In this document: positions 35,661-44,622 of the stretch, piece by piece
Position numbering within the stretch: position 1 is the first letter of the stretch
Layout of the letters: every line of letters begins with the position of its first letter
NCBI GenBank assembly: GCA_963678485.1
Contig: OY782882.1
Span: 2,356,001-2,420,000, forward strand
Direction of reading: 5' to 3'
Length of the DNA: 64,000 nucleotides
From: CALGYY01 sp963678485
Lineage (GTDB): Bacteria > Bacteroidota > Bacteroidia > Bacteroidales > CAIWKO01
The notes under the pieces: model-generated
Database searches by the model: none
The model's input: the letters and a program-made list of their open reading frames with translations, nothing else
What the model was told of the DNA's origin: nothing
Made by a program: the position numbers and the translations under genes

Positions 35661-36272
35661 CTATTTAGTAAGGTTGCTCTTGATAAGCGAGCTCAGAATC
35701 TCTATCGCTACATCGTTATTTCCCCCTTGAGGAACAATAATGTCGGCATAACGTTTTGTTGGTTCGATGAAGGTCAGGTGCATTGGCTTGACGTACTTTT
35801 CGTAATGAGTTAGTACCTCCTGAAATGAACGACCGCGCTCTTCAATATCTCTTCGTATAATCCGCATCAAACGGTCATCTCCATCTGCATCAACAAAAAC
35901 CTTAATGTCCATACGATCGCGCATACGTGGGTTCGACAGGATGAGGATGCCTTCAACAATGATAACTTTTCGGGCGTCTACAGGGATGGTTTCTTTTGCT
36001 CTGGCACAGGTGAGATAGGAATAGATTGGCATTTCTATCTCTTCATGATTCCTCAGCGCATCCAGATGTTTGATGAGCAAATTAAATTCTATCGATGAGG
36101 GATGGTCAAAGTTAATCCGTGCCCGTTCTTCCGGCGAAAGATGTCCATTGTCTTTGTAATACGCATCCTGCGGAATGAGCGTCACAGAATTGCGTGGTAA
36201 CTTTTCAATGATTTTTTTTACTACAGTCGATTTTCCTGATCCGGATCCACCGGCAATACCAATAACTAACAT
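35661..36272 (-). CDS. udk: Uridine kinase
   Basis: 203 residues, normal for Udk. Phosphorylates uridine and cytidine to UMP/CMP in pyrimidine salvage, in the cytosol. Walker A GGSGSGKST at 8-16; the nucleoside-binding stretch PQDAYYKD, the FDHPSSIEF motif, IPIYSYL-like MPIYSYLTCAR, and VEGILIL are all in family order. Complete at both ends. Preceded on the minus strand by a TACTTTTG box (36292-36299) with CTTG 19 bases upstream. Single gene. Confidence 0.95.
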   Translation of the reverse strand: MLVIGIAGGSGSGKSTVVKKIIEKLPRNSVTLIPQDAYYKDNGHLSPEERARINFDHPSSIEFNLLIKHLDALRNHEEIEMPIYSYLTCARAKETIPVDARKVIIVEGILILSNPRMRDRMDIKVFVDADGDDRLMRIIRRDIEERGRSFQEVLTHYEKYVKPMHLTFIEPTKRYADIIVPQGGNNDVAIEILSSLIKSNLTK

Positions 36273-36291
36273 AAGCCTTTTGTTTATAGTT

Positions 36292-36322
36292 CAAAAGTAG
36301 CAACAATCCTCGTATGTGCAAG
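36292..36322 (-). promoter_or_regulatory. Promoter of udk
   Basis: Minus strand: CTTG (36319-36322), 19 bases, TACTTTTG (36292-36299), ending 20 bases before the ATG at 36272. The -33 element differs from TTTG in one base. Confidence 0.55.
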
Positions 36323-36588
36323 CACTATGAATAATATTATTTGCAACCCTTTAGTGCCGAGCATTAGGATTGATGCGACGGAATTGTGAAAAAATCAGAC
36401 TAGTTTCAGTAACCTCGGTTTTGTTTGTTTTTTCTTTATGGGTTGCATTTACTTAAAATACAAGAGTTACAGCAGTATCTACTCAGAGTCGTCCTGTTTT
36501 TTTGGATATTTTTTGCAAATTAAAACCTTTTCTGGGCTATCAATAATCACATTTTTTCAACTTTCAATAATAATATTAAACGTTTTAG

Positions 36589-36596
36589 TATTTTTG
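36589..36596 (+). promoter_or_regulatory. Candidate -7 box of the M43 protease gene
   Basis: TATTTTTG, 24 bases before the ATG at 36621. It supports that start over the frame opening at 36438. No TTTG at the proper -33 distance. Confidence 0.45.
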
Positions 36597-36620
36597 CCCA
36601 AAACCTCAAATACGCAGAAT

Positions 36621-38873
36621 ATGTTAAAACGTTGTATTCTCTCGCTGATGCTGATTGCCCTGTTCGCAGTGGTGAATGCTCAGTCACAAACGACTCCCTA
36701 CAATTTTCAAAATGCCGATGGTGTTATCCTTCAACAAAAAGTTGCTGCAGATCCTGCACTACTTGAACGTTATCTGATGTATGAATCGAATTTCAAACAG
36801 CTCATGGAAGAGCAAGCTCAGGCAAAATCGGATACGCTCATTGATGGCAAACGTATTATTCCTGTTGTTTTCCACATCATTCATAAAGGAGGACCAGAGA
36901 ATATTTCCAGAGCACAAGTGGAAGATGCTATCGCAAAATTAAATATCGATTACAACAAACTCAATGCTGATACTACCGCTGCTTACTCCTGGCCAGCATT
37001 CGCCGGTCGCCGCGCAAATTGTCAGATTGAATTTCGTCTGGCTAAAATTGATCCCCAGGGTAATTGCACCGATGGGATTATTCGCCATTATGATCCTCAA
37101 ACAAATTATGCATATTTCACAACGATGTCACAGTATGCATGGTCTCCAAGCCGCTATATGAATATTTTTTCTGTAGCCTTCATTTATCCCGAAGGTATGT
37201 CTTTGCCCGAAGGTGCCTTCATTGGCGGAATGTCACCCTTTCCCCCAAGCAATACCTTGTCACAGGCACTCACTGGTGGAGATACCCTCTGTGATGGAGT
37301 ACTCATTCGCCACGATGGTCTGGGTAGCATCGGCACCGCCACTGCACTTGGTGGTATGCCCATTAATGCACTCAACAGGACATTTACTCACGAGACCGGC
37401 CATTATTTCAACTTATACCATCCCTTCCAAAACCTGATGTTTGGACTTATTCCTTCCAGCAGTGGTTGCCCTTCTACTTTCGCAACAGCCGGTGATGAGG
37501 TTGCTGATACACCTCCCGTTGATGTGGCATCTCAAAATACAAGCATAGCTTGCATTACCCCCGGAAGCCGCAATACCTGCAGTCAGGACGTTCCCGATGA
37601 AGTTGATATGGTTGAGAACTACATGGATTATCAATTCGGATATTGTACAAACATCTTCACTGTTGGACAGTATGCACGTATGAATACAACATTAAATGGT
37701 GATCGCAGAAAACTCTGGTCAAAAGAAAATTTGATTGCTACTGGCGTTCTCGACACCCTGCCTCCGGCTTGTGCACCAATTGCCGATTTTTATGCTGACA
37801 AGGTTAGTGTTTGTCCCGGTGGTAATGTTGTCTTTACCGATTATAGTTTTGGTGGTGTTGCCAGTGGTTGGAGCTGGACATTTACAGGTGGAACACCTGC
37901 CACATCAACATTACAGAATCCAAGCATTCAATATAACACGCCCGGAACCTACGAAGCAAAACTTGTGGTTTCGAATGCAAATGGAATGGATTCCATTGTA
38001 AAGACCGCATATATTTATGTTAGAGATATTACTGTTACATCCGAAGCTCCATTTGTTGAGGATTTCGAAATTGCAAATTTGAATGATTGGACCGTTATTA
38101 ATGACGCGGGAAATGCTTGGGTGTTAAATTCAACCTCCGCTTTTTCGGGAAGCAAAAGTCTCGCACTAGCTAATTTCACAGGAAATGCAGGTAGCTACGA
38201 CGAAATTATTTCTCCTTCCTATGATCTCACCAATCTTCCAACAGACAATATTCCTGTGATTAAATTTAAATTAGCATATGCAGGAAAGTATATTGCAGGA
38301 ACGATTGCCAGTGCAGCCGATACTGTTTATGATAAACTCATTATGTATGTTTCTTCCGACTGTGGCGCAACCTGGTCACAGAAATATGCAAAGGACGGTA
38401 TTGATCTCACCACAGTAACCACTATTCCTGATGATTTCGCTCCAACTGCAACAACCGATTGGAGAGAGGAAACAGCATATCTTCCCTTTAGTTTCCTAAC
38501 AAAAACAAATGTTCAGTTCAAATTTGTTTTCTATTCCAATGGTGGAAATAATATTTATATTGATGATATTAATATTACATCTCCTTCTGTCGGTGTTGAA
38601 GAAAATACACTGGCTTCACTGAACCTGAGTCTTCAGCCAAATCCTGCTGATGAAAATACACGCCTGAATTTTAGTCTTGCACAAAGCAGCAGCGTTAAGG
38701 TTTCTGTGCTTGATATTACTGGCCGCAAACTCTTCGATCTTACCGATCAAAAAATGGAAGCCGGCAATCATGCCATTGCTATTCCCGGATCTTCTATCGG
38801 TGATGCAGGAATTTATTTCGTTAACCTGACTGTTGATGGTCAAACACTGACCAGAAAGCTTGTAGTGAAATAA
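36621..38873 (+). CDS. Secreted M43 (pappalysin-type) metalloprotease with PKD and T9SS domains
   Basis: 750 residues from the ATG at 36621 (signal peptide MLKRCILSLMLIALFAVVNA); a longer frame to 36438 would put a non-signal leader before it. The zinc site is HETGHYFNLYH (residues 257-267), the metzincin pattern HExxHxx(G)xxH with Asn in place of Gly; a Met-turn-like VENYMDY follows. Then a PKD domain (about 385-475: PIADFYADKVSVCPGG, WSWTFTGGTP), a jelly-roll-type domain (about 475-655) and a T9SS sorting domain (about 670-750: SLQPNPADENTRLNF ... RKLVVK). Secreted through T9SS; likely a cell-surface or released protease. A strong terminator follows at 38894. Confidence 0.93.
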   Translation: MLKRCILSLMLIALFAVVNAQSQTTPYNFQNADGVILQQKVAADPALLERYLMYESNFKQLMEEQAQAKSDTLIDGKRIIPVVFHIIHKGGPENISRAQVEDAIAKLNIDYNKLNADTTAAYSWPAFAGRRANCQIEFRLAKIDPQGNCTDGIIRHYDPQTNYAYFTTMSQYAWSPSRYMNIFSVAFIYPEGMSLPEGAFIGGMSPFPPSNTLSQALTGGDTLCDGVLIRHDGLGSIGTATALGGMPINALNRTFTHETGHYFNLYHPFQNLMFGLIPSSSGCPSTFATAGDEVADTPPVDVASQNTSIACITPGSRNTCSQDVPDEVDMVENYMDYQFGYCTNIFTVGQYARMNTTLNGDRRKLWSKENLIATGVLDTLPPACAPIADFYADKVSVCPGGNVVFTDYSFGGVASGWSWTFTGGTPATSTLQNPSIQYNTPGTYEAKLVVSNANGMDSIVKTAYIYVRDITVTSEAPFVEDFEIANLNDWTVINDAGNAWVLNSTSAFSGSKSLALANFTGNAGSYDEIISPSYDLTNLPTDNIPVIKFKLAYAGKYIAGTIASAADTVYDKLIMYVSSDCGATWSQKYAKDGIDLTTVTTIPDDFAPTATTDWREETAYLPFSFLTKTNVQFKFVFYSNGGNNIYIDDINITSPSVGVEENTLASLNLSLQPNPADENTRLNFSLAQSSSVKVSVLDITGRKLFDLTDQKMEAGNHAIAIPGSSIGDAGIYFVNLTVDGQTLTRKLVVK

Positions 38874-38893
38874 GACGTCTTTTTAAGTAAAAG

Positions 38894-38930
38894 GAGAGGC
38901 TGCAACAACTGTTGCAGCCTCTCTTGTTTA
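38894..38930 (+). terminator. Terminator after the M43 protease gene
   Basis: GAGAGGCTGCAAC-aact-GTTGCAGCCTCTC, a perfect 13-base stem with a 4-base loop, followed by TTGTTTATTA. Lies between convergent genes and may act both ways. Confidence 0.85.
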
Positions 38931-39000
38931 TTATAGTTTTTGATGATTTTGAAAATCGCCGAAACCTTGCGATCACATCATCGCATATGTACATTATCCT

Positions 39001-40392
39001 TTATTCAATCATCTTCCGAATGCCTTCAACTATGCGCTCTTCAGTTACATCTGTTGAAGAAAAAGAATCGAGTCGCAGCAAATCTGCCCGCTGCTTGAGT
39101 AATCCAGAGTTGTCGAAATAGCGTTCAACAATGGTGGGACTATCGGTTGATGTCCATGAATTTTTTGCAACAGTAATTCCCATACGATTAATTACTGGCA
39201 ACAGCTTTTTAACTTCTTCAATGGCTTTTTCACCGTGCTCTTCCCAATCATCGCCATCGGTACCATGAAAGATATAAATGTTGTAATCCCGCGCCAATTG
39301 CTCTTTTTCTATTAATGAATTAACAAGAGCATATGCTGGGAATACGCTGGTTCCCCCGGCCACGGCGGATTTGTAATAGGTATAAAAGTCGGGAACTTCT
39401 TTGGCTTCGGTGTCATGCAATATAAAACGTACCTGAACCAATCCCTGATATTGATACATCAACCAGGAATAGAGCAACAGATGCTGCGTCACCACTGCTT
39501 CTGTGGGCTTGCCCTGCATTGAACCGGAGTAATCGCGGATGAAGAAAACAACCGCTTGCGATTCAAATGCTTTTTCCTTCGAAAGTATGCGATAAATTTT
39601 ATCCTGAGGATTAATCACTAGTTTCTGAGGATCGAACTCCCCGCTGGGTGGGATATTCCCAAGCAGAATATTGGTTTCAATAATTTTTTTGATCGTGGCT
39701 TTTTTGTCAAGTATCTGCCCAAAGCCTCGGTTACGGTCGGTGAGGTCGTATTCGTATTTATTAAGTGCACGTTTCTTTCCCTTAGTTTTTAAATTGGGAA
39801 GCTGAAACTGCTGCGTCAATACCTTGCCTAAATCCATAGCATCAGAGAGAACATCATGCTCTGCACCTTGTCCTTGCCCTGCGCCCTGTCCTTCTCCTTC
39901 ACCTTCTTCAGGCTCGGCGGGCTGTTTGGCAATTACATCCCCTTCATCTCCTTCTCCGCTACCACCGGTTGTTTCCTCTTCATCCGTTACACTTGGGTCG
40001 TGATAAAACTTAGGCTCTGTGGTAGTGGGAACGACCACGATTTTTTCTTTTTGTCCTTTGCTTGGCTTGATGAATTTACCAATGCGTATACGCCGTGGAA
40101 AGCCATCTTCCTCACGCTGCTTATCTCGATGTAATAACTCGTCCAGTGTTTGAAGCGATGATACCGGAGACTCCGACAATTTCAAAAAGGGAATAAATAA
40201 ATGAAGATCCGATACATCATATATCCCTTGAAAAGGCTTGGATTTCTCATGGTTGCCATGGTTCAGTTCTTTATATGCATGCAACGAAATCTCACGCTCC
40301 ACCATAGTCCGTTGTCCCGGACTCATTTGTAGAAATTCGGGGGATGATAAAAAACGTTTTAATTTTTTTTCTCTGCTTTGCATATCAACCAT
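39001..40392 (-). CDS. YeaH-type (DUF444) von Willebrand A-like protein
   Basis: 463 residues. An acidic, low-complexity linker (about 136-178, GSGEGDEGD, EEGEGEGQGAGQGQGA) separates an N-terminal region from a VWA-like domain. The metal-site motif DxSxS appears as IRDYSGSM, D287. Family knowledge: YeaH is co-expressed with the kinase YeaG/PrkA and takes part in adaptation to starvation and nitrogen stress. Here it is 52 bases downstream of a prkA gene on the same strand, the expected pairing. The third usual member, a SpoVR/YcgB protein, is not next to it. The ATG at 40383 is an alternative start. Confidence 0.88.
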   Translation of the reverse strand: MVDMQSREKKLKRFLSSPEFLQMSPGQRTMVEREISLHAYKELNHGNHEKSKPFQGIYDVSDLHLFIPFLKLSESPVSSLQTLDELLHRDKQREEDGFPRRIRIGKFIKPSKGQKEKIVVVPTTTEPKFYHDPSVTDEEETTGGSGEGDEGDVIAKQPAEPEEGEGEGQGAGQGQGAEHDVLSDAMDLGKVLTQQFQLPNLKTKGKKRALNKYEYDLTDRNRGFGQILDKKATIKKIIETNILLGNIPPSGEFDPQKLVINPQDKIYRILSKEKAFESQAVVFFIRDYSGSMQGKPTEAVVTQHLLLYSWLMYQYQGLVQVRFILHDTEAKEVPDFYTYYKSAVAGGTSVFPAYALVNSLIEKEQLARDYNIYIFHGTDGDDWEEHGEKAIEEVKKLLPVINRMGITVAKNSWTSTDSPTIVERYFDNSGLLKQRADLLRLDSFSSTDVTEERIVEGIRKMIE

Positions 40393-40444
40393 CTATCGAA
40401 CTCGGTTCATTCTTCTGTAATATTCATTTGAAGCGATGTTGGGC

Positions 40445-42526
40445 TTAGTTCGAATCTTCGTGAGTACAAAAATATTCTATGGTTTTTTCAGCACAGGTCG
40501 GGCAGTAGCCAAGCTTATTTACCATGGTTTCCATCATCCTGCTGTACAACTTCTGGTTCTCTTCATTGGTGCGGTTCGAAAGCGCGCCTACCAAACTACC
40601 GGCTCCTGAAATATCCGATTTCAGGCGAACATCTGTTACCGCTTTCACCAAATCATTATTGTCCATAAAATTGTAATTCGGATCTTTCAACATTTTTTGT
40701 CCATAGATCTTTGTTATGGTAGTGCGGAAGCTTTGTTTTTGATCGTCGTTCTTTAAACCAAGACGATCTTCCACGCTGTTGATAAAGGATTCATCAATTT
40801 TCAATGGAACAAGTTTTCCGCTTTGCGGATCCTGATAGGTCCAGATTTTATCCGGTCCAAGATTCTTTGCATCTACGCCAATAATCATATTTACATAATT
40901 CATCACATCTTTCTCTACAGCGTGAGGCTCGTCCATGTAGGCGTTAAAGATGGTCGTCATAACATTTTGACGATAGAGACCTTTGGAAATTTTAAGATCG
41001 TTGAAATATTTTGTACGGTCGTTAGGATCCTGTACATAGTCTAATATCACGGTTTCAAAGGCTTTGAACACATCACCTGCATACATGCATTTGCCTTCCT
41101 GAGTTTCGCTACGCTCAAGTAAAATCTGCAGTGTGCGTCCAAGATTACGATGTCCCAGTCCTTTTTGTCCGAAACGTTTTGTGATATCAACATCGGTGTT
41201 GAGGTCGCCAATGACTTCACTCAGGGTTTTAATCGACTTTTCTCCCGCGACTTCTCCAGCCGATAGTTTCATCATTTCTACTGGGCTTAGTTTATCTGAA
41301 GGCGGCATACGCGTAAGCACGACAGAAACACTAACTGCAGAATTCAGGTTTGGATCGATATGCAATTTCTCGCTGGTGAATGTCGTCTTCTCCTGACCTC
41401 CGATAGCGTAAGCGGTGAGCTCTTGTTGTAATTTATAGTTGGTGTTGTGCGACATATAGCATAAGCGACAACGGTCAACAATGGGAGCTTGCTCTTTTTC
41501 CTCGAGGAAGCGACCGAATTCGGAATTATTGGAAGTGGCTACAATTAAGGTGTCGAGCGGCCATTTGAAACCTTCCATTTCAATAGTGCGATTCTGAATC
41601 ACACCCAAATAAACCTGTACAAGGTCTTTCTTGTTTTTGAAAATTTCATCAGCAAAGTGAATTCCGCCACCAGCAACGCGTGCAAGCGCACCACGCCTGA
41701 GATCGAAGCGATAAGGATTGTCGGTATCGGAAATGTGGAGCAGTCGGGTAATCGACTCATCGCCAATCAGGTCAGCAGAAGAAGAAGTAATTTTGTCTTT
41801 AGCAGCATATTTTCCTGTGATGGTCCCGCGCGATTCGCTTACAGGGACAGGGAACACAGCGATATAATCTTTCAGTTTTGAAAAGTCTTCACCCACCTTT
41901 TCCTTGATTTGACTGAGGATGTAATAGGTGCACGAACCCAATGGCCGATAATTTTTATAGAGTTCTTCTATTTGCTTTTCCTTGAAACCAAAGGAAGACA
42001 GGAGTTTCACATTATCTTCCTTGCTTTCGAAAAAATTCATGGCAAGTACCATGGGATCTTCGTACGTTTGTGATTCAATGCTAGTAATCTTTCCGTAACC
42101 GCCAATGGTATTAAGATTAATGAATTTGAATGTAAATCTGCGATTCTCGTCGAGCGAAATAAAATTGCGGTATAACCCGCTAAGATGATCCACAAAAAAG
42201 GTCTTTCCATTCCCGGGTTCCCCGATAAGAACAAAAGCCATTTCCTTTGATGATCCGCCTTCCGCGGCATCTTTCACGTAGGAAACAAAGCTGTTGATTT
42301 CGTCGTACATGCCGACGATATGTTTTTTACCCTGGCGAAACACTTTGAAATCATAGGTATAGCGGCCGTTTACGGTAGTACGCTCGATCAGGGAAGGGTC
42401 GCCCAGAATCATTCGGGAGAGCGATTGAAAAACATTTTCAAATTTTCTTTTACCTGATTGTACGAGGGCCAGATGGGCTTCCAGACTGGTATTCAAGAGG
42501 TCAGCAGATACTTTTTTAGGGCTCAT
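40445..42526 (-). CDS. prkA: PrkA/YeaG-type serine protein kinase (AAA domain)
   Basis: 693 residues, longer than E. coli YeaG (about 640). The AAA-type core has Walker A GEPGNGKT (102-109) after the PrkA-specific lead-in (GKKHIVGMYDEINSFVSYVK); the middle has FADEIFKNKKDLVQVYL-like Walker B region, HFADEIF. The C-terminal kinase-like part is present, and an extra end (about 665-693) carries a potential zinc site: YCPTCAEKT..YFCTHE. Family knowledge: PrkA phosphorylates or, in some members, degrades target proteins under stress. Heads the prkA-yeaH unit. The zinc-like tail is the unusual feature. Confidence 0.9.
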   Translation of the reverse strand: MSPKKVSADLLNTSLEAHLALVQSGKRKFENVFQSLSRMILGDPSLIERTTVNGRYTYDFKVFRQGKKHIVGMYDEINSFVSYVKDAAEGGSSKEMAFVLIGEPGNGKTFFVDHLSGLYRNFISLDENRRFTFKFINLNTIGGYGKITSIESQTYEDPMVLAMNFFESKEDNVKLLSSFGFKEKQIEELYKNYRPLGSCTYYILSQIKEKVGEDFSKLKDYIAVFPVPVSESRGTITGKYAAKDKITSSSADLIGDESITRLLHISDTDNPYRFDLRRGALARVAGGGIHFADEIFKNKKDLVQVYLGVIQNRTIEMEGFKWPLDTLIVATSNNSEFGRFLEEKEQAPIVDRCRLCYMSHNTNYKLQQELTAYAIGGQEKTTFTSEKLHIDPNLNSAVSVSVVLTRMPPSDKLSPVEMMKLSAGEVAGEKSIKTLSEVIGDLNTDVDITKRFGQKGLGHRNLGRTLQILLERSETQEGKCMYAGDVFKAFETVILDYVQDPNDRTKYFNDLKISKGLYRQNVMTTIFNAYMDEPHAVEKDVMNYVNMIIGVDAKNLGPDKIWTYQDPQSGKLVPLKIDESFINSVEDRLGLKNDDQKQSFRTTITKIYGQKMLKDPNYNFMDNNDLVKAVTDVRLKSDISGAGSLVGALSNRTNEENQKLYSRMMETMVNKLGYCPTCAEKTIEYFCTHEDSN

Positions 42527-42696
42527 ATCCTTTAATTTTTATTGAATAGACAAATAGACGCTATAAAATTAGCAATGTTTCTCTGACTTGAATCAAATCC
42601 ACGAATATTTTTTTCTTCAAGAGCTATTTGTAAATACCACAAAAACAATGCGATACAAAACAGCCCATAAATATTTCCATCAAAACCATGTTTTTT

Positions 42697-42727
42697 TTTG
42701 TCAGAAAAAATTAATGAACTATATTTG
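42697..42727 (+). promoter_or_regulatory. Promoter of the first tRNA-Val gene
   Basis: TTTG (42697-42700), 19 bases, TATATTTG (42720-42727): exact match to the Bacteroidota -33/-7 pattern, 26 bases before the tRNA. Confidence 0.75.
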
Positions 42728-42753
42728 CAGTCCTTTTTAAGAATAGTTCTTTT

Positions 42754-42828
42754 GGGAGTTTAGCTCAGCTGGTTCAGAGCACCTGCCTTACAAGCAGGGG
42801 GTCACTGGTTCGAACCCAGTAATTCCCA
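42754..42828 (+). tRNA. tRNA-Val (anticodon TAC)
   Basis: 75 bases, GGGAGTT...AATTCCC-A. Acceptor stem pairs with one G-U; D-arm GCTCAGCTGGTTCAGAGC; anticodon arm CTGCC-TTACAAG-type loop with TAC; T-arm CTGGTTCGAACCCAG. CCA is not encoded (CACA follows). Followed at once by a terminator. Confidence 0.95.
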
Positions 42829-42830
42829 CA

Positions 42831-42857
42831 AAAAGAAGCTTCGGCTTCTTTTTTTTT
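42831..42857 (+). terminator. Terminator after tRNA-Val(TAC)
   Basis: AAAGAAGC-TTCG-GCTTCTTT with a long T-run; the UUCG loop makes it very stable. Confidence 0.9.
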
Positions 42858-42935
42858 ATGATGATGTTGAAGATTGGATACACCCGAACAACGACTGATT
42901 CAATAAAAGTTCTTTACACAGCACTACCCAAACAA

Positions 42936-43010
42936 GGGACGTTAGCTCAGCCGGTTCAGAGCGCATGCCTCACACGTATGAGGTCACTGGTTCGAATCCA
43001 GTACGTCCCA
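42936..43010 (+). tRNA. tRNA-Val (anticodon CAC)
   Basis: 75 bases, GGGACGT...ACGTCCC-A; anticodon arm CATGC-CTCACAC-GTATG, anticodon CAC; T-arm CTGGTTCGAATCCAG. CCA not encoded. No TAnnTTTG box directly upstream; read-through from the first gene is blocked by its terminator, so a separate promoter must exist in 42858-42935. Its 3' end and terminator are duplicated at 43159. Confidence 0.95.
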
Positions 43011-43013
43011 CAG

Positions 43014-43045
43014 ACCAAATCCCGCTGAAGGATTTGGTTTTTTTA
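43014..43045 (+). terminator. Terminator after tRNA-Val(CAC)
   Basis: ACCAAATCC-cgctgaa-GGATTTGGT followed by TTTTTT. Copied almost exactly at 43178-43210. Confidence 0.85.
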
Positions 43046-43158
43046 TGGGAGAACAAAGCTGTTTTTGCTTTGATTCTACCATAAAAAAAACAAATGGAGC
43101 TGTGCAGCAGATCCAGGGATTTGGTCTGAATGCCCCCCCAAAGGGGATCACCGAAGGT

Positions 43159-43225
43159 AATCCAGTACGTCCCACAGACCAAATCCCCGCAGAAGGATTT
43201 GGTTTTTTTATGGGAGAACAAAGCT
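43159..43225. repeat. Duplicated tRNA-Val(CAC) 3' end plus terminator
   Basis: AATCCAGTACGTCCCACAGACCAAATCCC (29 bases identical to 42995-43023, given here as the junction starting AATCCAGTAC) continues with two small changes through the terminator and ATGGGAGAACAAAGC, matching 42995-43060. The pattern is that of an attachment-site duplication at a tRNA 3' end, with about 98 bases between copies. The reverse-complement frames here (GRTGFEPVTS-type) are antisense of the tRNA and not genes. The rest of 43011-43423 shows only a further decayed AAATGGAG..GATC unit near 43259. Confidence 0.75.
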
Positions 43226-43423
43226 TTTTTGATTTGGCTACGTCAAAAAAATAAATCAAATGGAGTCGAGTAGCGGATCTGGTGTTTTTGAGTATCCCAT
43301 TTAGTTTGTCTAGACCGAAGTCTAGAAAAAGTGATATTTATTTTATATGAAACAACTTTTAATGTTGTCTAAATTTAGCCTCATTTGTATTATTGAATCA
43401 CTGAATTCTCTATTGAAAGATTG

Positions 43424-44611
43424 TTAATACAGCTTTGCCTTACCAAAGCGCCACCCCATCTTAAATCCTATTTGTGCTGATAACGAAAACCCTCCATCCT
43501 TGAATTCTCTGGGCGGATCGTAATTGTCTATTGTGGTCCAATCGTGATAATATGCTTTGCCAATTCGTTGGCTTACCACACCGCCTCTATACATAGCACC
43601 AAAGGACACGAAGGCGTCAAATGCAAATCTTTTTATTTGCGGGCTTTGGACACCAAATATAGCATTGAGTTGAATTGCAGTACTTTTTTCGCTTTGTAAT
43701 GAATAGAAAGAAATATGATAATAGTCTGATCCGTCTGCATTTACAAAGATCCATTTATCCTTATAGTAATAGTAACGAACACAAAGCTGCGGTCCTAAAT
43801 ACAATTGCTTCTTTTCCGACAGAAAGAATTTTGGAATTACCTCAAATGTAAATCCTTTGCGGATAAGGTAAGAATGGTCGAAGTAACAAAGATTTCGCCC
43901 TCTCATTCGTGTAAGATCACTGAAAAAATAAGCAAAATTATATTCATTAGCTTTTGGGTTGGAATATAATACCCCAAGACCAAGGTCGACACTAAAATTT
44001 CTTCTGATTGGTAATTCAACGGTAAGGTTGAACTCATTGATGAAAGTTCTTACCAAATTTGTTTTTAATCCGTAGTGTAAAGGGCATGTGTCAAGCGCGG
44101 CAAACATTTCAATTCTGCGCTGTTTAGCTCTTGCCATGTGATCAGCATATTTTTCTGGGGAAATATAACTATGAAATGGGTCTTTATTAGCATGGACATA
44201 ATATAGTGTGGTCGTTTTATCAAGAATACGAAAATCGTAGTATGACATGATGCTGAATTTGCTAGTGCTATCAGGGATCACAGGGGCCGAGTTTATTAGT
44301 TTAAGTGGATTGTTAGTTAATGGATATGGCACGGTGACTGACTTGATATCGGAGGGAAAAACCAAAACAGAATCAAGCATTAGAGCGTGGGAATTCATTT
44401 TTAGGATTTCTGATTTATGAAGGATATTTTGATTATCAACCCAACGAATAACTTCTCCCTTTTTAAATGCCAGATACTGATAAGTGTTGCCCGTTTTAGT
44501 TTCAATGGAAATTTTTAATACCAATACGGAATCTTCATTTTTATACCTCTGGGCAGAAGCTCCTACATAAAAAAACAGACATGCAATCAGAATAATAAAA
44601 TAGTTTTTCAT
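43424..44611 (-). CDS. Hypothetical outer-membrane-type protein
   Basis: 395 residues from the ATG at 44611 (MKNYFIILIACLFFYVGASA-Q, a signal peptide); a TTG start 5 codons upstream is not needed. The second half has alternating-residue strands with aromatic ends (NFSVDLGLGVLYS, FTFEVIPKFFLSEKKQLYLGPQLCVRYYYY, FKDGGFSLSAQIGFKMGWRFGKAKLY), ending in an aromatic residue, Tyr, as in outer-membrane beta-barrels. The N-terminal 110 residues are a separate soluble part. No named family. Lies 11 bases after a TPR lipoprotein gene, so they form an operon. The barrel reading is inference. Confidence 0.65.
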   Translation of the reverse strand: MKNYFIILIACLFFYVGASAQRYKNEDSVLVLKISIETKTGNTYQYLAFKKGEVIRWVDNQNILHKSEILKMNSHALMLDSVLVFPSDIKSVTVPYPLTNNPLKLINSAPVIPDSTSKFSIMSYYDFRILDKTTTLYYVHANKDPFHSYISPEKYADHMARAKQRRIEMFAALDTCPLHYGLKTNLVRTFINEFNLTVELPIRRNFSVDLGLGVLYSNPKANEYNFAYFFSDLTRMRGRNLCYFDHSYLIRKGFTFEVIPKFFLSEKKQLYLGPQLCVRYYYYKDKWIFVNADGSDYYHISFYSLQSEKSTAIQLNAIFGVQSPQIKRFAFDAFVSFGAMYRGGVVSQRIGKAYYHDWTTIDNYDPPREFKDGGFSLSAQIGFKMGWRFGKAKLY

Positions 44612-44622
44612 GAAGTTAGAAT

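Noticed and set aside
36438..36620. Upstream extension of the M43 protease
   Set aside because: It would precede a clear signal peptide and lies over the -7 box at 36589.
42970..43259. Minus-strand frames with VGRTGFEPVTS-like sequence
   Set aside because: These are antisense readings of the tRNA-Val gene and its duplicated 3' end, a well-known false protein.
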